51,061 bases of DNA from NCBI RefSeq assembly GCF_014697355.1, contig NZ_JACJRQ010000050.1, forward strand, positions 1 to 51,061, given 5' to 3'. Each line of letters opens with the position of its first letter. Within the stretch, counting starts at the first letter, position 1. Below, in pieces: positions 24,544 to 33,006 of this stretch. Source of the DNA: Nostoc calcicola FACHB-3891. GTDB lineage: Bacteria > Cyanobacteriota > Cyanobacteriia > Cyanobacteriales > Nostocaceae. The notes beneath the pieces were generated by a model. It was not told the origin of the DNA and did no database searches. It was given only the letters and a program-made list of their open reading frames with translations. Made by a program: the position numbers and the translations under genes.

Positions 24544-27132
24544 CTACGTTTTGTCGGAGGCGATCGCATCTAATAACACTAAACCCATTTGCTTCAATAA
24601 AGCAGTGTTACCATCAGGGCAACCATGTTGAATTAGGCACTTGGCACAGCCAGTATCGCAATTGCAATCTCGTGCGATCGCTCTCGCAGCATCAGCAAGT
24701 TTTGGCAAATGCTTAAACACAGCTTCAGCCGCACCATTACCACCATCACTGGTATCATAGAAATAGCCTGTGTAATTGTTATTTTCCCCTAACTCCTTCA
24801 CTACTGTAAAATTCACCTGTTTGGGGTCAACTCTAGCCACCAGCTGTAACGCTCTCATAATTTGATGTCCAAAGCTGTGGATAGCAATCAAGCTACTGGA
24901 ATATTCCCACAACTGTTGATAGCCTGCTGGAATCGGTTCTCCACTGCGAGTAAGACTAGTTCTAGTTTCCTTGGCAAAGTCCTGGAGGTATTCCCGCGCA
25001 GTTGAGTTAATCGCTACTTTGACCATTGGTGCTGAAAATTGAGTACGGAAAGGCTGCTCAAACTTTTCTTCTGACAGGGTTTTCACAATTACAGCTTTGC
25101 GTGTGAGTTTGCTACAAAGTGGACAACGACGTTCTTTAGGTAGCAGCTCTTTGTAGTTAAGACACCGCTTGTTCAAACAAGTCTGCTCATAGATTTGGGT
25201 CATTAAACTGTAACCACTGGTAATGTGTTTAACTTCACCAAAACTAAGTTCCAGGGTTAAGTATTCCTGACTGTCATCAACTTCACTGACTTGAGAAAAC
25301 AGCAATGGTAACTTTACCGGATCTGTCAGAACTGTTAGGCTACTGGTTTCTGACTCTGTAACTGCAACTGTAAACAGTGAGCTATCTGCTGTCTGTTTTA
25401 AAATGGCTTGCTTGCTGTTCAAGTCAAGGGAGATGCACTGATAAGTGAGCATTTGTCCATTGGCATCTTGTCGTTTGTAGATAGCTTGGGGATGGACTTC
25501 TCGGTGAGCAATATCTTCTGAGATTTCCTCCAGTTCTTCCCCAGATTCTGCGTCTACTAGCTTGATGGTAGTTTGAGATAAGCCACCACGAAAGTTAACA
25601 TCTTTATGGGGATAACCCTTTGCCCACAGTCCATGACGACCTTTATTTAGATGCCCTTGGGCTAACAGGAGTTTTGCTATCTCGTAAGCTGCTGTGCCAA
25701 AGTAGTGCTTGATTTTATTAGTAGGAATACCAGTTTCTGCGGCTGCACACATCAAATGTTTAGCAGCAAAGATGGGATATTCGTCATTAAAGAATACTTC
25801 CTCAGCTTCTCCCGACACCAGCATTTCTGGATGTTCTGCTACATAGCAGTCAATGGGATTGAGAGCATTGGGAAGCAGCACTGTCAGTCCAGACTGAGAA
25901 CGACCGGCTCGACCACTGCGTTGCTGGTATGCCATTTTGGAACCAGGCCAGCCACGCAAAATGCAACATTCTAATTCTGGTAGGTCAATTCCTGCTTCTA
26001 AAGCTTCTGTGGCAATAATCCATTTGATCGTGCCAGACTGGAGTTGGTCAACGACTTCTGCCCGACGCTCAGAGGTAATGCCACTGTAGAAAGCGGCTAC
26101 TTGGTTTGATTTGAGTAATTCTGTTAGTTCCCGCACGCTGCGACGGGAGTTACAAAAGGCGATACCTGATTTACCTTGATTGAGCAAAAATTGAATTATT
26201 CGAGCGGTGTCACCAGTCAGATTGTAAGTGGGCTGAGTGACAATTACTTGTCTAGATGGTGAAGCAGCTCCACTTTTGCGAATCCAAATCAGGGGTTTGG
26301 GGTTGAGTTTAGTCGGTTTTAAGCCTGAGATTTTCAAAGCCAGTTGTTTAGAATTACCACAAGTGGCACTCAGGAAGATAAATTGTAGTTTCTTGGAGTC
26401 GCCACCGTAATGATCTACTGCTAGTTTAATGCGACGAATCAGCCAGGACATATTTGCGCCATAGCTGCCTGATAGGGTGTGAGCTTCATCAAGCAGTATG
26501 TAGCGCAATCGCTGATAAAAGTTTGCCCAATGCGCGGATTTCCAGGCTTGCTTGAGTTGAAAGTGGATTAATTCTGGTGTGACACCTAAAATATGCGGTT
26601 CACTCTTGAGGATTTGTTCTCGTTTTTCTAATTTGACATCTCCAGTGATCATTGCCAGTATAGGTCTGGATTGTGTTGGTATGGTAGAGAGTAGTTCAGA
26701 GATTTTGTGGAACTGGTCTAGTGCTAATGCTCGTAGTCCATAAAATGCTAATGCTCGATGTTCTTCATTGATACAACCTTCTAGAACGGCGGGGTATGTG
26801 CTGAGAGTTTTGCCACTGGCTGTGGGAGAGGTGAGGATTAAACTTTTACCTTGTCTAATTGCTTGTAAGGCTTGAAGTTGGTGAGAGTAAAGTTGGGTGA
26901 TTCCTAATGACTGAAGTGCTTTAATTAATTTAGTTGGCAGGTCATTAGGGATATTTTTCAGATTAGGTTCTTTGGCAGAGATAGTCTGTTGCCAGAGTAA
27001 ATCTTCACCTAGAAATTCAGCAATATCTGTTGGTTCAGTAGGATGGTTATTTGAGTTGGAATTTTCTGTAATGGGTGTACTAGGTGGTGTCCAAAAGCTT
27101 TGTAGCAGGGCATTGTAGTTGGGCGTGGTCAT
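24544..27132 (-). CDS. DEAH-box helicase with C-terminal DUF1998 zinc domain (MrfA-like)
   Basis: An 862-residue SF2 helicase. Walker A is at 102-109 (SPTASGKT), DEAH at 215-218 (YILLDEAHTL), motif III LSAT near 255 and motif VI QRSGRAGR near 405. A zinc ribbon follows near 660-680 (CLNKRC ... CPLC). The C-terminal DUF1998 domain ends with a Cys cluster (CNCDTGCAKCLIQHGCPDG). This is the layout of MrfA/YprA 3'-5' helicases, known in Bacillus for mitomycin C lesion repair; DUF1998 also appears in defence systems such as DISARM. The gene is alone on its strand, near the adenine methyltransferase operon. A role in plasmid repair or defence is inferred. A CCCCC/GGGGG hairpin lies in its leader. 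Confidence 0.9.
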   Translation of the reverse strand: MTTPNYNALLQSFWTPPSTPITENSNSNNHPTEPTDIAEFLGEDLLWQQTISAKEPNLKNIPNDLPTKLIKALQSLGITQLYSHQLQALQAIRQGKSLILTSPTASGKTLSTYPAVLEGCINEEHRALAFYGLRALALDQFHKISELLSTIPTQSRPILAMITGDVKLEKREQILKSEPHILGVTPELIHFQLKQAWKSAHWANFYQRLRYILLDEAHTLSGSYGANMSWLIRRIKLAVDHYGGDSKKLQFIFLSATCGNSKQLALKISGLKPTKLNPKPLIWIRKSGAASPSRQVIVTQPTYNLTGDTARIIQFLLNQGKSGIAFCNSRRSVRELTELLKSNQVAAFYSGITSERRAEVVDQLQSGTIKWIIATEALEAGIDLPELECCILRGWPGSKMAYQQRSGRAGRSQSGLTVLLPNALNPIDCYVAEHPEMLVSGEAEEVFFNDEYPIFAAKHLMCAAAETGIPTNKIKHYFGTAAYEIAKLLLAQGHLNKGRHGLWAKGYPHKDVNFRGGLSQTTIKLVDAESGEELEEISEDIAHREVHPQAIYKRQDANGQMLTYQCISLDLNSKQAILKQTADSSLFTVAVTESETSSLTVLTDPVKLPLLFSQVSEVDDSQEYLTLELSFGEVKHITSGYSLMTQIYEQTCLNKRCLNYKELLPKERRCPLCSKLTRKAVIVKTLSEEKFEQPFRTQFSAPMVKVAINSTAREYLQDFAKETRTSLTRSGEPIPAGYQQLWEYSSSLIAIHSFGHQIMRALQLVARVDPKQVNFTVVKELGENNNYTGYFYDTSDGGNGAAEAVFKHLPKLADAARAIARDCNCDTGCAKCLIQHGCPDGNTALLKQMGLVLLDAIASDKT

Positions 27133-27163
27133 GGGGGTATTTTTCGCTCATTGCCCTAAAAAA

Positions 27164-27178
27164 TCCCCCAATGGGGGA
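27164..27178 (-). promoter_or_regulatory. G/C hairpin in the leader of the helicase gene
   Basis: TCCCCC-AAT-GGGGGA is a perfect 6-base-pair hairpin about 32-46 bases before the helicase start codon. Similar strong hairpins precede dnaX, the 85-residue gene and the acidic-tailed gene. Confidence 0.45.
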
Positions 27179-27246
27179 GTGAAGCTAAGATAGACAAGTT
27201 TTTTAGTAGGGGCTTTCAACTATGAAGTTTGTGAGATAATATACAG

Positions 27247-27252
27247 TATAAT
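27247..27252 (+). promoter_or_regulatory. Possible -10 box for the two-gene HEPN-like unit
   Basis: TATAAT lies 48 bases before the GTG start at 27301 in the divergent gap. No good -35 is found at 16-18 bases, so this is only a weak candidate. Confidence 0.3.
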
Positions 27253-27300
27253 TTGAACAAATCAACGTTTAGGTTAATTATTAGTATTAGCGAATAAGTT

Positions 27301-28038
27301 GTGGAACTAAATGGTAAACAGCCTGAATCTAACCCTGCTAAAGATATCTTTCTATCTCACTACTGGACAGACGACCGCAGAACAATACACCTCTGGTTAT
27401 ATGAAGAGGCTCCTTCTCTAGCAGAACTTTATGAAAGTGCAGTGCGTTTAATGTTTGAAATACGTATTCCCGGTAGAGTTAGGCTTGTTAGTCACTGTGT
27501 TCGGGAGATTTGCAACCAGTTAGTTTTTATTAAAGTTGGCAAAAAAAGTGGTGGTAGGCTTAATTATGTAGAGCGAATAAGTCAACTTACTACACTCTGG
27601 AAACGAAAGGGTTTCTCCATAGATGGAATACTTCCAGAATCGGGAATTAATTCTCAAGCTAGTTTACCTTCTTCTTCTCCAGAAATCACCATACCTCGCG
27701 ATCTATTTTTTGAAATTACTAACATAATTAAAGAACATGAAGAAACAAGTTTCAAAATAAATGAAAGAGTCCAGCTTTTTTTTGTAGAGTGTGTTCCTGA
27801 AAATCAATTGTACCAAAACTCACTAATTCCTCTAGTTAACCAATGGAAAAACCTTACAAATTGGTTTGTGGGAAAAGCACATGATAACGGAACAGTTGAT
27901 GCAGATTACAATGAGGAACGTCTCGTTTATCACTTTCAATTATTTGAGCAGGTTTTGAGTACACTAGCTCAAAGTTTTTATAACACTACAGATGAAATCG
28001 ATGACATCCTGGAAGAAGCCAACTCCTCAACAGCTTGA
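27301..28038 (+). CDS. Unknown protein, possibly HEPN-like, first gene of a two-gene unit
   Basis: A 245-residue protein with GTG start. After a short N-terminal β segment (KDIFLSHYWTDDRR) comes a helical block, SLAELYESAVRLMFEIRIPG, then RVRLVSHCVREICNQLVF. The PGRVRL.SHCVREI.N pattern recalls HEPN-like helical proteins. The spacing R-x5-H is present, but not the canonical RNxxxxH, so nuclease activity is uncertain. Residues 145-240 are helical (LFFEITNIIKEHEETSFKIN). The end overlaps the start of the 983-residue gene by 47 bases, so the two are surely coexpressed. Known abortive-infection systems pair HEPN toxins with a large partner; the resemblance is of layout only. Confidence 0.6.
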   Translation: MELNGKQPESNPAKDIFLSHYWTDDRRTIHLWLYEEAPSLAELYESAVRLMFEIRIPGRVRLVSHCVREICNQLVFIKVGKKSGGRLNYVERISQLTTLWKRKGFSIDGILPESGINSQASLPSSSPEITIPRDLFFEITNIIKEHEETSFKINERVQLFFVECVPENQLYQNSLIPLVNQWKNLTNWFVGKAHDNGTVDADYNEERLVYHFQLFEQVLSTLAQSFYNTTDEIDDILEEANSSTA

Positions 28039-30943
28039 TAAAGCCATAGTAAAGCTGATTCATCCCCAGCAACGCATTTATTTTTTCAACCGCTTGGAAA
28101 ATCCAGAGTGGATTAAACCTTTAAAGGATAGAGGTTTTTTCAATAATCCTCCGCAAATTGTTGAGGATGTTAGTCAAGGCACTGTCAGCTTTCCTATGTG
28201 GTCTCAGTCTCGCTATCTAGTGCGAATGGCTAAACACAAGCCGAAAGAGGTTCTAGAAATTGCACGACAGATAGAAAGCAACAATCCCCGTATCCATGAA
28301 GATTTTGTTGATGCTGCACTTGAGATGGCATCACAAGAAGCAGTGCAATTAGTTCCTAAAGTTAAAACTTGGATTGAATCATTATACTCATCCTCTCTAC
28401 TTCCAGAAAAAGTTGCTGCCTTCATAGTACATCTTGCTCAAGGGGGTCAGATTAAAAAGGCACTAGAACTGGCTAGAACATTACTTGCTGTTATGCCAGA
28501 TTCTAGTTTGAACAATGGGGACGATAATGATAACAATGTTTACCTTCCCTTGCCTAAACCAAGAATACGTTTCAGTAACTCGCATTATCGAAGAATTTTA
28601 AAAACCTTAGTGCCAGAATTAGTAAAGATAGTGGGTGAAAAAGCGTTAATTATGCTAATTTTTCTGCTTAATGATGCGATTAAGTTCTCTAGACGTAATG
28701 CAGAAACTGAGGAAAAGCAGAATAATTCGCCTATCTTGGAGGATTACTCACGTATCTGGCGATATGCAATTGAGGATCATCCTCGAAATCATCATCCTTA
28801 CGATGTTACAGAAATTTTGGTAGAAGCAGTAAGGGATACAGCAAAACAGATATTAGAACAAGATCGGACGAAAATCCGAAATATTGTTCAGAAGTTGGAG
28901 GAGCAACGCTGGCGAATTTTTCATCGCATCGCACTTTACCTGATTCGTGAGTATCAAGATGTAGACCGCAACTTGCTGATTGAAAAGCTGGTTGATTCTC
29001 AGCGATTCAGAGATACTAGTTCTTACGAAGATTATGAGTATGCACACTTACTCAGAGATAATTTTGGTCAACTTTCTGTAGAGAAACAAGCGCAAATTCT
29101 AAGTTGGATTGAAAATCCTGAACTTGACTGGAATTGGCAAGAAGATCAAGAGACAAAAGCTGAATGGGTTAAATATTGGCAATGTCACAAACTTACAATA
29201 ATAAAAGATAGTCTTTCAATATATTGGCGTGAACGCTATGATGATTTAGTCAATAAATTTGGCAAGGAGCTTGAACTTTCAGATATTGTTTCTGGAGGTG
29301 TAGGTGAGGTTAGAGTCTTAGGTCTTCAAAGTCCAAAGACTGACTCAGAATTAGAATCTATGAGTATTGAGGAGCTAGTTGCCTTTCTTAGAACATGGGA
29401 GCCAAATTCTACAGATCCCTTTGAAGAACCATCACGCTCAGGGCTAGGATCTGCTCTGGCAAGACTAGTTGAAAAAAGTCCTGAACGTTATGCACAGGGA
29501 GCCGCTCAATTCCAAGGTCTACACGCAAGATATATATCGAATTTGCTTAGAGGTTTGCGTCAAGCTTTAAATAATCAATCAAAACAACAGCAAGAAATAA
29601 GAGAATTTGATTGGATATCTGTTCTAAGTCTCTGCAATTGGTTAGCAGAGAAATCTGAAGAATTGAAGAAATCTCAGACAATTTATAACGAACCCAGCAG
29701 CAATTGGCTCGAACCTTGCCGAACAGTGGTAGACTTGCTTGGAGTCGGACTGAACCTTGATACAATAGCAATTCAGTTTAATTTTCGCGATCGGGTTTGG
29801 AACATCCTCAGACTTTTAACTCAACATCCAGACCCCACGCTAGAAAGAGAAATGGAGTATAGCTCAAATAATAATTATAGTGAACTGGCAATTAATACTG
29901 TTCGCGGGGAAGCAATGCACACAGTTGTTCGCTATGCCCTCTGGATTCGTCGCCACTTTGAGCAAATACCTGAGAGTGAAGAGCATTTGCAACGAGGTTT
30001 TGATGAAATGCCAGAAGTACGGCAGGTACTTGATGAACATCTTAACCCAGATATAGAGCCATCTTTAGCAATACGCTCAGTTTATGGTCAGTGGTTTCCT
30101 TGGCTGGCTTTACTAGATCCGCTATGGGCAAATCAAAGCATAGGAAAAATATTTCCACAGGATGAAACTTTCAGCAATCTGCGACGTGCTGCTTGGGAAA
30201 GCTACATTAATTTTTCTGATATTTATAACAATGTTTTTGATTTACTACATGAGGAATACCGCTATGCAGTTGAACAGATCGATCCCACCTCGATTGAACG
30301 ACAAAAACTGACACATACTGATGAAGGTCTTGCCCAGCATTTGATGACTCTCTACTGGCGTGGGAAGCTGAATTTGGATGAGCCAGGAGCATTGGCAAGG
30401 TTTTTTGAGTTAGCTTCTGATACGTTACGTGGCTATGCTCTCGAATTTGTGGGGAGAAGTCTTAATAGGACAGAAAATGAGATAGATCCAGAAATACTTA
30501 ATAGTCTCCAATTGCTCTGGGAAAAGCGTTTGGAAACAGCACGTAATTCTACCGAACGTAGTTCCTATGCCACTGAACTTGCTGCTTTTGGCTGGTGGTT
30601 CGGTTCTGGGAAATTTGATGACACTTGGGCTATTGCACAGATTAAACAGATTCTTGAATTAACTGGTAAAGTAGACCCTGACTTTTTGCTGCTCGAACGT
30701 CTAGCTGTACTTGTTGATACGATGCCAGAATCATCTGTCGAGTGCCTTGAATTGCTCATTAAAAATGATAAGTCTGGTTGGAGTATCTACGGTTGGCAGA
30801 ATGAAACTAAGGCTATCCTCAGTAAAGCTATTCAAAGCACCAGTGGCCAAGCAATAAAAACTGCTGAAAATATTATTCAAGATTTGGGCAAACGCGGACA
30901 CTGGGAATATCGGAATTTACTTCCTCCTTCTGGAAGCAAATAA
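27992..30943 (+). CDS. Large helical-repeat protein, partner of the HEPN-like gene
   Basis: A 983-residue protein, Trp/Glu/Arg-rich and almost wholly helical, with repeated helix pairs such as EDFVDAALEMASQEAVQLV, KVAAFIVHLAQGGQIKKALE and AVRDTAKQILEQ that read as HEAT/ARM- or TPR-like units. No P-loop, protease or nuclease motif is seen. Likely starts are ATG 27992 or 28001, both inside the previous gene. A scaffold or sensor role for the smaller protein is plausible (inference). The gene ends 19 bases before a scar of holA sequence. No HIP1 site is seen in the pair. Similar length and composition are found in cyanobacterial proteins of unknown role. Confidence 0.7.
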   Translation: MKSMTSWKKPTPQQLDKAIVKLIHPQQRIYFFNRLENPEWIKPLKDRGFFNNPPQIVEDVSQGTVSFPMWSQSRYLVRMAKHKPKEVLEIARQIESNNPRIHEDFVDAALEMASQEAVQLVPKVKTWIESLYSSSLLPEKVAAFIVHLAQGGQIKKALELARTLLAVMPDSSLNNGDDNDNNVYLPLPKPRIRFSNSHYRRILKTLVPELVKIVGEKALIMLIFLLNDAIKFSRRNAETEEKQNNSPILEDYSRIWRYAIEDHPRNHHPYDVTEILVEAVRDTAKQILEQDRTKIRNIVQKLEEQRWRIFHRIALYLIREYQDVDRNLLIEKLVDSQRFRDTSSYEDYEYAHLLRDNFGQLSVEKQAQILSWIENPELDWNWQEDQETKAEWVKYWQCHKLTIIKDSLSIYWRERYDDLVNKFGKELELSDIVSGGVGEVRVLGLQSPKTDSELESMSIEELVAFLRTWEPNSTDPFEEPSRSGLGSALARLVEKSPERYAQGAAQFQGLHARYISNLLRGLRQALNNQSKQQQEIREFDWISVLSLCNWLAEKSEELKKSQTIYNEPSSNWLEPCRTVVDLLGVGLNLDTIAIQFNFRDRVWNILRLLTQHPDPTLEREMEYSSNNNYSELAINTVRGEAMHTVVRYALWIRRHFEQIPESEEHLQRGFDEMPEVRQVLDEHLNPDIEPSLAIRSVYGQWFPWLALLDPLWANQSIGKIFPQDETFSNLRRAAWESYINFSDIYNNVFDLLHEEYRYAVEQIDPTSIERQKLTHTDEGLAQHLMTLYWRGKLNLDEPGALARFFELASDTLRGYALEFVGRSLNRTENEIDPEILNSLQLLWEKRLETARNSTERSSYATELAAFGWWFGSGKFDDTWAIAQIKQILELTGKVDPDFLLLERLAVLVDTMPESSVECLELLIKNDKSGWSIYGWQNETKAILSKAIQSTSGQAIKTAENIIQDLGKRGHWEYRNLLPPSGSK

Positions 30944-30961
30944 CCCTATTTCGTCAAAGTG

Positions 30962-31003
30962 GACAGTAAATCATCCAGCGAATGCAAAACTTGATTGCTT
31001 TTT
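30962..31003 (-). repeat. Duplicated 42-bp fragment of holA
   Basis: GACAGTAAATCATCCAGC followed by TGCAAAACTTGATTGCTTT matches bases 32357-32398 inside holA with three or four mismatches, in the same orientation. It is a direct repeat 1.4 kb apart, flanking the ABC remnant and the vapBC genes. The scar joins the ABC remnant at a shared GAAAAAGCAATCAAG-like stretch. Confidence 0.75.
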
Positions 31004-31004
31004 C

Positions 31005-31155
31005 AGTTAAAGGATCTAAATTAGCTGTAGATTCATCTAAAGTTAAAATTGGTGGATTATTGATGATTGCCCTGGCGATGCCTGCGGCGGGCTACGCCTA
31101 CGCTAATCGCTGCTTCTGTTCTCCAGAAACATTTGCCACAGATAAGCATAATATC
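31005..31155 (-). pseudogene. ABC transporter ATPase remnant split by a 21-bp repeat
   Basis: On the minus strand the remnant reads VSGEQKQRLA, then a 21-base insertion (31081-31101), then IARAIINNPPILTLDESTAN followed by LDPLTEKAIK. These are the ABC signature (SGEQKQR), Walker B (ILTLDES) and D-loop (ANLD). Removing the 21 bases restores a perfect RLAIARAII frame. Upstream and downstream parts of the ABC gene are gone. A plus-strand frame of 71 codons over the same bases (30982-31197) is a chance reading. Confidence 0.75.
31081..31101. repeat. 21-bp small dispersed repeat insertion
   Basis: On the minus strand GTAGGCGTAGCCCGCCGCAGG sits exactly between TTAGC and CATCGCC of an ABC ATPase. 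It adds 21 bases and introduces in-frame TAG codons. Small dispersed repeats of 21-27 bases are known in Nostoc; this one is defined to the base by its inactivated host gene. Confidence 0.65.
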
Positions 31156-31264
31156 GTATCCTATTTTTGCATAAATTGGCTAAATATAAGAGGCTGAGGC
31201 AATGAAAATAGAGATTAAAATAGAGTTAGCAAAGGTAGGGTTTACTTGATTAGGAGATTCTCTT

Positions 31265-31489
31265 ATGAATTTACAAGAAATTATTAATTCTATTGAAAGT
31301 TTACCCACAGAAGAACGTGACTATTTGTTTGAGTTTCTCCGTAAAAAAAAGGAGGAATCTAGAGGGGATAATTTTTGGGAGGGATTACAAAAATTTAGAA
31401 AAGTAATCCAAAGCGAGGGGATTAGCTTTACTGATGATGATTTCGCTGACTTACGAGATCGCAGTGTGGGAAGAGAGATTGATCTATGA
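31265..31489 (+). CDS. Type II antitoxin (VapB-like)
   Basis: A 74-residue acidic protein directly upstream of a PIN-domain toxin gene. It starts NLQEIINSIESLPTEERDYL and ends with a charged tail (FADLRDRSVGREIDL) that would bind the toxin. TAGGAGA lies just before the ATG. The stop overlaps the toxin start (ATGA), the usual antitoxin-toxin arrangement. The N-terminus lacks a clear AbrB or RHH pattern, so the DNA-binding fold is unclear. Autoregulation through a palindrome near the start (GGAGATTCTC) is possible. Confidence 0.75.
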   Translation: MNLQEIINSIESLPTEERDYLFEFLRKKKEESRGDNFWEGLQKFRKVIQSEGISFTDDDFADLRDRSVGREIDL

Positions 31490-31920
31490 GCTTGAAATAC
31501 TTACTTGATACCAATATTCTCTCAGAGCCAGCACGTCCTATTCCCAATGCCAATGTTTTGCACAAACTAGATATTCATAAATCAGAAGTTGTCGTTTCTA
31601 GTGTTGTTGTTCATGAACTTTTACATGGCTGTTTGCGGTTGCCACAATCTAAGCGGCGAGAGTCTCTTTGGAATTATATTCATGAATCAGTATTAAATTT
31701 ACCAGTCCTTGATTACGATTTAAAGACAGCACAATGGCACGCCCAAGAAAGGGCTAGATTATCCAAAATTGGCAAAACTCCTGCTTTTGTAGATGGTCAA
31801 ATTGCGAGTATTGCTTACTGTAATAATTTAATCTTGGTAACTAATAATGTTTCTGATTTTGAATTTTTTAATAATTTAAAGGTTGAAAATTGGTTTGTTA
31901 ATAGCACTGAAGTTGTCTAA
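31486..31920 (+). CDS. vapC: PIN-domain ribonuclease toxin (VapC family)
   Basis: A 144-residue PIN-domain toxin. The acidic residues of the active site are visible: D8 (YLLDTNILSE), E44 (VVVHELLHG), D103 (AFVDGQIASIA) and D124 (TNNVSDFEFF). VapC toxins cut tRNA or rRNA when their antitoxin decays, which stabilises plasmids and can stop phage growth. Translational coupling to the antitoxin gene is by ATGA overlap. It is complete and likely active. A second, tiny PIN remnant follows 26 bases downstream. Confidence 0.88.
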   Translation: MSLKYLLDTNILSEPARPIPNANVLHKLDIHKSEVVVSSVVVHELLHGCLRLPQSKRRESLWNYIHESVLNLPVLDYDLKTAQWHAQERARLSKIGKTPAFVDGQIASIAYCNNLILVTNNVSDFEFFNNLKVENWFVNSTEVV

Positions 31921-31945
31921 GGCGAGACAAGGGTAAACATAACTT

Positions 31946-31981
31946 GTGAAATTTATGTTAGATACTAATATCATTAATTAG
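31946..31981 (+). pseudogene. Eleven-codon remnant of a second PIN-domain gene
   Basis: GTG AAA TTT ATG then LDTNIIN and a TAG: the protein start (V/M)KFMLDTNIIN is the standard opening of VapC proteins, cut after 11 codons. It lies between vapC and the holA terminator repeat. Confidence 0.5.
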
Positions 31982-31985
31982 TGAA

Positions 31986-32029
31986 TTTGGATTTTAGACT
32001 GGAATCAAATATACAATCCAAAATCCAAA
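31986..32029. terminator. Inverted repeat between convergent vapC and holA
   Basis: TTTGGATTTT (31986-31995) and AAAATCCAAA (32020-32029) form a perfect 10-base stem with a 24-base loop, with T/A-rich arms on both sides. It lies between convergent genes and could terminate both. The TTGGATTTT unit is also common dispersed repeat DNA in Nostoc. Confidence 0.45.
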
Positions 32030-32052
32030 ACTCTCAGTCAACTTTATGTCGA

Positions 32053-33006
32053 TTAAGTTAACTTAAATAACCTACTAACACCAAGAATTACTGGCAGTAA
32101 ATCCTTCGCATCAGCACCTCTCTTAATAGACATTTCCAAATCCAGCATCATAGTTACTGCCTTAGCTAAAGCATTGATGCTTGTATTTGCTACCTCCTGA
32201 CGCAAGTAATAAATGCGATTAGGATTGCTGATACTGCAAATTTGAGCTAATTCACTATCTTTCTTAACCCCAGAAACAATCGCAGACTTAACCCACAGCC
32301 AAGTTCTAAACTGCGTTAGGAGAGTAGCAACAATCACCATTAACGGTTCCGAGCGTGACAGTAAATCATCCAGCAGGTGCAAAACTTGATTGCTTTCTCC
32401 TTGGCGAATAGCAGATGCCAGTTGTAAGCTATTCTGAGTCTGACATGGCACTAACTCTTTTACTTCTGCAAGCTCAAGTTGTCTGCCATTACCATAAATA
32501 TACAGTTTGCGTAACTCTGTGGCTGCACGGGTCATATCGTTACCAATTGCTTCTGCTAGATATTCCACTGCATCCTTTGACAGCACTAGCTTGATTTTTT
32601 TAGCCTGAGTAGCTATCGCCTTTTCAATCAAATCAGTACGCCAAGGTGGTATCAATGTCAACTCAAACAACTTGGCATACTTGACAATATGTTTGTAAAT
32701 CTTCAGGCGTTTATCTACATTGGTGGCGACAAACACCAAAATTGTGAATTCAGGCACTTGAACAAGCTGCTGCAAGGTTTCCAACTCAGTATCACCCCAT
32801 TGCTTGAGGTGGCAATTTTCCACAATCACCAGTTTTTTACCACCAGTCAGGGAACGAGTGCGAGCTACGCTGATGGCTCGGTCAAGGTGATCGGCTGGAA
32901 ATCGGTGATAGCAAAGTGTGAGCCATTGAGCATCAATCTCTGCTTTGTATTGGTTGAGCTGTTCCTGGATGGCGTGTTGGTCATCACCTGTCAGCAAGAC
33001 AATCAT
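32053..33006 (-). CDS. holA: DNA polymerase III subunit delta
   Basis: A 317-residue clamp-loader δ subunit. It begins MIVLLTGDDQHAIQEQLNQY, the usual δ opening (nucleotide-fold with FLF/LLTG..D), and continues with LVIVENCHLKQW, TILVFVATNVDKRLKIYK, the KAIATQAKK linker and AVEYLAEAIGNDMTRAATEL (AAA+ lid). The C-terminal domain has RQGESNQVLHLLDDLLSRSEP and LLTQFRTWLWVKS, typical of the family. Its start overlaps the dnaX stop by 4 bases (ATGA), so both are coexpressed. δ opens the sliding clamp. Chromosomes carry their own copy, so this is an extra, mobile-element version. The motif block matching the 30962 scar is at about residue 205-218. Confidence 0.88.
   Translation of the reverse strand: MIVLLTGDDQHAIQEQLNQYKAEIDAQWLTLCYHRFPADHLDRAISVARTRSLTGGKKLVIVENCHLKQWGDTELETLQQLVQVPEFTILVFVATNVDKRLKIYKHIVKYAKLFELTLIPPWRTDLIEKAIATQAKKIKLVLSKDAVEYLAEAIGNDMTRAATELRKLYIYGNGRQLELAEVKELVPCQTQNSLQLASAIRQGESNQVLHLLDDLLSRSEPLMVIVATLLTQFRTWLWVKSAIVSGVKKDSELAQICSISNPNRIYYLRQEVANTSINALAKAVTMMLDLEMSIKRGADAKDLLPVILGVSRLFKLT

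Noticed and set aside
24462..24716. 84-codon plus-strand frame between the 115-aa and the helicase gene
   Set aside because: It runs antisense to the conserved DUF1998 cysteine region, so it is a shadow.
30982..31197. 71-codon plus-strand frame with a signal-peptide-like stretch
   Set aside because: It reads the holA scar, the ABC remnant and the 21-base repeat on the wrong strand.
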